Positions 60,435 to 64,000 of a stretch of DNA of 64,000 nt are shown here, piece by piece. The translations under genes were made by a program, and so were the position numbers. Each line of letters begins with the position of its first letter. Position 1 is the first letter of the stretch. The DNA comes from Pedosphaera sp. (lineage in GTDB: Bacteria > Verrucomicrobiota > Verrucomicrobiia > Limisphaerales > Pedosphaeraceae), in assembly GCA_028293325.1 (NCBI GenBank), contig JAQGPA010000189.1, positions 21,272 to 85,271 of the forward strand. The letters are read 5' to 3'. Below the pieces are notes generated by a model, which was not told where the DNA came from, ran no database searches, and worked only from the letters and a program-made list of their open reading frames with translations.

Positions 60435-61920
60435 CGTGTCTCAAGCAAAGTTGCCATTGGGGAGGCTTTCGCGCGAACTTCACTTTGCATGTGAACAGAC
60501 TCGATGGCAGGAACTGGAATTGCGGTTAAGATCGGGTGTGCCAAATGAAGCTTGCACATTTGTTATGACACGTCCGTCCCGTGGTGTACAGCGCACAACC
60601 CTCCTTTTGAAAGAGAGCATCTGGCCCATGGCGGGGGAAGTGAAGGCTACGCCGCTTTCGCTTGAGCTCTCAGCCGATTATATCAGCCGGGCCCTCGACG
60701 CAATGATTGATGCCGGTGAGGGAGTTGGGCTGGCCTTAGTACATACTCACCCACCAAGCCCAGACGGTGCCGGTGTTGCCGCGTTTAGCCTTCGTGATGA
60801 TTGGTACGACTTGCGCCTCGTCCCGACATTTCTCGCTACGAAACGAGATGCTTTGTTTGGAAGTATCGTTATCGGAGCAGAACCGGGGACAGTTGACGCA
60901 CGCATTTGGTGGAATGGTGACCGAGGATTGAGTGTTCAACCAGCGGATATATTGCGATTAGTTGGACCTGAAGTCCGCTTCATCGAACTGAGGGCCTCAA
61001 AGTGGCGAGATCATCCCGACCCGACCCTGATGGATCGCTCCACACGGATTTGGGGACGGGAAGGTCGGCGTATATTGCAGAACATTCGGGCCGGAGTGGT
61101 CGGACTCGGTGGCACAGGCAGCATCACTTTTTTAAGCCTTGCGACGATGGGTATTGGAAAGCTCAATGCCTGGGAAAAGGACATGGTAGGAAAGGAAAAC
61201 TTACATAGGCTGCTGGGCGTTACGAAAAAGGACATTGGGCGCGCCAAGGGAGCTGTTTTCAAAAAGGCAGCTCGACGGACAGCAACCGCAGATCCATTTG
61301 AACTTAAAGTGTTCGATGACTGGGGGACCTCCGCGAAAGGGCTACGGCAACTTAAGGATTGCGATGTCATATTTTCGTGTGTGGACAAATTGGCCGCACG
61401 CGTGCCAATTTGTGATTTGGCATACGCCCATTTGATTCCAACTTTGGACATGGCTTCTTGGATTCATCCAAACAAGGGGATTGTGGATGCAATTATGAGC
61501 CAAGCCCAGGTTCTTTCGCCTGGTTTACCATGTTCTTGGTGTTCCGGCACTCTGAGTTCCCGCGCTCTCACTCTCGAAGCCCAAGGAACACAGCAGGGAG
61601 TGGAACATCGCGCCGCGTACGGGTTACAGGTGATCGAAACCGAGGGAATCGAGCCAAGCGTACTACCTCTTAATCTTACGAGCGCTGGTTTGGCCCTTCT
61701 ACAGTTTATGCAGGTTGCACTTCATGTCACGGATCGAACTCCGAACAAACTACGTTTGATGTTACCCCAATGGGAACTCGATGAGAGTGACTTGGCCGCT
61801 CGAACTTCTTGCTCTTGTATGATGGACTCAGCGCTTGGTGATACGCTCCACATACGCCCTTACGCTCCTCCGCAAGACGCCTCCGGAAAAAGTAATAGCG
61901 CAGGTTCCGGCGCCAACTGA
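60427..61920 (+). CDS. JAB deubiquitinase fused to an E1-like ThiF domain
   Basis: The 497-residue protein joins two enzymes. The JAB/JAMM part (about 20-165) has E41, the zinc motif VHTHPPSPDG (H106, H108) and FSLRDD (S121, D124), complete for a Ubl-processing protease. The E1/ThiF part (about 205-470) has the nucleotide loop VVGLGGTGS (226-232), KENLHRLLGVTKKDIGRAKG and DVIFSCVDKLAARVPICD. Cysteines at 369/372 (PCSWC) and 462/464 (CSC) are probable zinc ligands. No other cysteine lies after them or in the crossover region where the E1 nucleophile normally sits. The protein could both mature and activate the Ubl. It overlaps the E2-like gene by 8 bp. A hairpin terminator follows. Confidence 0.88.
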   Translation: MTDVSQAKLPLGRLSRELHFACEQTRWQELELRLRSGVPNEACTFVMTRPSRGVQRTTLLLKESIWPMAGEVKATPLSLELSADYISRALDAMIDAGEGVGLALVHTHPPSPDGAGVAAFSLRDDWYDLRLVPTFLATKRDALFGSIVIGAEPGTVDARIWWNGDRGLSVQPADILRLVGPEVRFIELRASKWRDHPDPTLMDRSTRIWGREGRRILQNIRAGVVGLGGTGSITFLSLATMGIGKLNAWEKDMVGKENLHRLLGVTKKDIGRAKGAVFKKAARRTATADPFELKVFDDWGTSAKGLRQLKDCDVIFSCVDKLAARVPICDLAYAHLIPTLDMASWIHPNKGIVDAIMSQAQVLSPGLPCSWCSGTLSSRALTLEAQGTQQGVEHRAAYGLQVIETEGIEPSVLPLNLTSAGLALLQFMQVALHVTDRTPNKLRLMLPQWELDESDLAARTSCSCMMDSALGDTLHIRPYAPPQDASGKSNSAGSGAN

Positions 61921-61974
61921 ATCTGCTTTTTCATAGTCTAGTTCTCTGAATTGATAAACTAGTGCGATTTCATC

Positions 61975-61998
61975 CGCGTTTAAAAACGCGAGTTTTGG
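61975..61998 (+). terminator. Terminator of the Ubl operon
   Basis: CGCGTTT and AAACGCG (61975-61990) form a hairpin 54 bp after the JAB-E1 stop, followed by AGTTTTGG. The stem is short and the T-run modest, so it is a probable rather than certain intrinsic terminator. Confidence 0.55.
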
Positions 61999-62169
61999 TG
62001 AATTTCAGCAAGTGTTGGTGAATACTAACTGCATTAGCTGATGTAATGGCAGTGGTCATTCTGTCCAGTGTAGCCAGAGAGTAAAACCATCAAAATTTGG
62101 AAGCAAGGGGCAGAATGGAGTCCACGCCAAAAAGGCGGGTCATTGCAGCTAATTTCCTGACAGATGTTG

Positions 62170-63447
62170 CTATTTTAAAAGCATCCAGTGCCTCAATTTT
62201 CCTTCGATAACATTCCTTTGAGTCGCAAATCGCTCACGAGATAGCGCGATGAGTTTTTGCTTCGTTCCAATCCCGGTCTCCAGAGGTGAAAGCATCCTTG
62301 CACGGAATGGTTCCTTGTTGGTTCCATTCTCTAGCAACTTAATTACTGCCTCATACCGGTCGAGGTCGGCTATCGCACTGACTGGGAATGTCTTGCCTAG
62401 TTCTTTTTCCAACACCTCGGCATCTGCGTATCCGATGCGAAAAGCAATTAGCGTTCCCGCATTGCCAAAGACCGCTTGTCGCACTGGCAGGGATAGCTGA
62501 TCTATATACTGGTGGGAGAGAGTGAGACAAAGATGATACTTGCGCGCTTCTGCGAGGACGGAAGCAAAAGCATCAGTGGAGAAATTCTGAAACTCGTCAA
62601 TGAATAGATAAAAGTCACGACGTTCGCCTTCAGGCCGGTTCGCCCGCGCCATGGCACCCAATTGAAACTGGGCGACTAGGAGAGAGCCAAGCAGATTGGC
62701 CTTGTCATGGCCAAGCCGTCCTTTAGAGAGGTTCGCGATAAACAGACGTTCGTTGTCTATGATGAAGGGAATACTGACCTTGTTTTTGACTTGGCCTAGA
62801 ATATTGCGGATGACGGGGTTCAAGAGGAATTGACCCAGTTTGTTTTGGATTGGAGCGATGGCCTCGCGCTTGAAGCGCTCGTCGTAGTTCGCATATTCCT
62901 CGGCCCAAAATGCCCGAATAAACGGGTCCTTGATTTGGGCAATCACCTTGGCACGATATTTATCATCGGTGAGCATGCGATTGACGCCCAAAAGAGTTTC
63001 GTTTCTGCAATCAAGGAGCGCAGAGACGGCGTTGTAGAGGATATATTCCAAACGCGGTCCCCAGGAGTCTCGCCAAATGCCTTTGAATGCTCCAACGATG
63101 CCAGATGCAACTAGGTGCCGATCATCCGGCGCCACATTGGCAAGTAGATTAAACCCGATAGGGAATTCAAGGTCGCTTGGGTTGAAATAGCACAGGTGGT
63201 CCGCTCGTTTCGGTGGAATGTGATTTAAAAGCTCTTCAGCCAAATCACCATGGGGATCAATAAGTCCGACTCCGTGACCAAGCGCAATGTGCTGGAGAAT
63301 CAAGTTACGCAGAAGCGTTGTTTTGCCTGATCCGGTTTTACCGATGACGTAGATATGCTGTCTCTGGTCCATCGCAGATATGCCAAAAGGCTGCGGGTCA
63401 CCCCACTCATGGCGTTCACCAATGATAATGGGTGATGGGTCATTCAT
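62170..63447 (-). CDS. HerA/TraG-type ATPase, short form
   Basis: The 425-residue protein begins near the ATPase core. Walker A is YVIGKTGSGKTTLLRN near residues 36-44. A DPHGDLAEELLNHIP block, a KGRLGHDKANLLGSLLVAQFQLGAMARA segment and Walker B FYLFIDEFQNF near 280 follow, then TLSHQYIDQL. It shares the same core layout as the 1036-residue coupling ATPase at 33-36 kb (VLDPHGDLIEQIL, WLYIDEFHNF, LAHQEL). It lacks that protein's large N-terminal part and nuclease-like C-terminus. It may be a second transfer ATPase or the start of another element. The ATG at 63447 overlaps the stop of a possible 70-codon upstream frame (63444-63656) as ATGA. Confidence 0.84.
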   Translation of the reverse strand: MNDPSPIIIGERHEWGDPQPFGISAMDQRQHIYVIGKTGSGKTTLLRNLILQHIALGHGVGLIDPHGDLAEELLNHIPPKRADHLCYFNPSDLEFPIGFNLLANVAPDDRHLVASGIVGAFKGIWRDSWGPRLEYILYNAVSALLDCRNETLLGVNRMLTDDKYRAKVIAQIKDPFIRAFWAEEYANYDERFKREAIAPIQNKLGQFLLNPVIRNILGQVKNKVSIPFIIDNERLFIANLSKGRLGHDKANLLGSLLVAQFQLGAMARANRPEGERRDFYLFIDEFQNFSTDAFASVLAEARKYHLCLTLSHQYIDQLSLPVRQAVFGNAGTLIAFRIGYADAEVLEKELGKTFPVSAIADLDRYEAVIKLLENGTNKEPFRARMLSPLETGIGTKQKLIALSRERFATQRNVIEGKLRHWMLLK

Positions 63448-63477
63448 GGTTCCAAAACCAGTCGCCACTCCTTCCAC

Positions 63478-64000
63478 AGAGAAAGTCCCCCTGGTGTTTG
63501 AACTTCCTTAAGTGGCCTGGCTGCAAGCGCCCTTGCAAACAAACGCCGGCAATTGCGTTTGGAACAAGCCAGCGAGGTAATGGCGACTGGTGTTGAAATC
63601 CGAAGCAGTCCGTGTTTCAAGCATAGCTGTCGAAGGGCTGACAAAACAGGCGTCAAAACTTGCCGGTGGCGAGCGGAAAACGGACGCGCCTGCGGCGCGG
63701 CAAGCCAACACGCCGCATTTGCGGCGGCGCTTTTTCCTAAACCAGTCGTGTAAGTGGTGGTTCGGCTGATAAGTCGTGTCCGCAGTGAAATAAGTAGTCC
63801 TCCGCGCCTCGGCGCGAACAGTCGCGGTAGCGAGGTGGTCGTCGGTGCGTTAGCACCTTCTCTAAAACCAGTTCCCCCAACGTGTCGGCGCTAAAGGACA
63901 ATCGGACTGTGCGGCCGACTTATCGCTTTTTGGTTAAAGGACACTGGTTAGGTGGCCGGCAACCCGATAGCCGAAGGAAAAAGCGATAAGTCGGGCGGTA
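63478..64000. repeat. Non-coding region with GC-rich hairpins and short repeats
   Basis: A minus-strand frame at 63444-63656 could encode a 70-residue basic peptide coupled to the ATPase, but its composition is poor. From 63680 onward several hairpins are packed together: CGCGCC-TGC-GGCGCG, CGCCGC-ATTT-GCGGCG, CGCGCC-TC-GGCGCG and GGTGC-GTTA-GCACC. GATAAGTCG occurs at 63768-63776 and 63985-63993, and inverted at 63917-63925. TAAAGGACA occurs at 63892-63900 and 63935-63943. This clustering is typical of an origin, a transfer site or a recombination site. It continues past the window end. Confidence 0.55.
63915..63994. repeat. 17-bp perfect inverted repeat
   Basis: CCGACTTATCGCTTTTT (63915-63931) is the exact reverse complement of AAAAAGCGATAAGTCGG (63978-63994), separated by 46 bp that include GTTAGGTGGCCGGC. 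It could be the ends of a small insertion, a protein-binding dyad, or part of a larger fold. Confidence 0.7.

Noticed and set aside
63949..63961. A GTTAGGT sequence within the terminal inverted repeat that resembles an integron attC core site.
   Set aside because: No matching second core site at proper spacing and no integron integrase or cassette array is present in the window.

Overview
The window looks like chromosomal DNA of a verrucomicrobial bacterium (phylum Verrucomicrobiota, probably a Pedosphaera/Limisphaerales-type soil or freshwater lineage) carrying a large integrated mobile element. This placement is inferred from the gene families: a chlamydia-style long GreA protein, DUF5069, immunoglobulin/Fn3/LamG secreted proteins, a methylamine-utilisation-type cupredoxin and a PA0069-type radical SAM protein. 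No rRNA gene or other decisive marker is present.

Positions 1-31,225 are GC-rich and host-like. They start with the tail of a probable aminotransferase, then a single-domain response regulator, a DUF2127 membrane protein and tRNA-Leu(UAG). CopC and a long CopD form a copper-uptake pair, followed by a FecR-domain protein, a 606-residue repeat protein, a secreted DRGH-type nuclease with a lamin-tail domain, and a 1309-residue secreted multidomain protein with a C25-like region. A compact three-gene cluster (porin, cupredoxin, hybrid histidine kinase) follows. After it come housekeeping genes: radical SAM, DUF5069, long GreA-like factor, rsmB, fabI, MFS transporter, two Nudix hydrolases, a zinc-ribbon protein, korAB (2-oxoacid:ferredoxin oxidoreductase), a HAD phosphatase and a TPR protein.

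At about 31,230 the content changes abruptly. A 499-residue large serine recombinase ends only 16 bp from the start of a host Nudix gene, and everything to its right is accessory. The element backbone has two HerA/TraG-like coupling ATPases (33-36 kb and 62-63.4 kb), an ArdC-RadC fusion, two small plasmid-type proteins, a CHC2-Toprim primase and a replication-relaxation protein. Its cargo includes an 1845-residue Rhs polymorphic toxin with a C-terminal HNH nuclease and an adjacent SUKH-type immunity protein. It also includes a three-haem-motif cytochrome c, a GH13 alpha-amylase, a patatin-like protein, a possible PD-(D/E)XK-like protein and a HEPN-domain protein.

The most interesting locus is 58.5-61.9 kb. 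An XRE regulator and an ImmA/IrrE (HEFGH) metallopeptidase, arranged like the CapH/CapP regulators of anti-phage operons, lie just upstream of three overlapping genes. These encode a ubiquitin-like protein with a C-terminal Gly-Gly, an E2-fold protein with no cysteine at all, and a JAB deubiquitinase fused to an E1-like ThiF domain. The XRE gene has a consensus -35 box, a 17-bp spacer and a -10 box sitting exactly inside a 7-2-7 palindrome, a convincing autorepression site. The pathway appears to lack the cysteines a classical thioester relay needs, so its conjugation chemistry is the main open question. The last 500 bp hold GC-rich hairpins, a 17-bp inverted repeat and short repeats that may be an element-borne origin, transfer site or recombination site.
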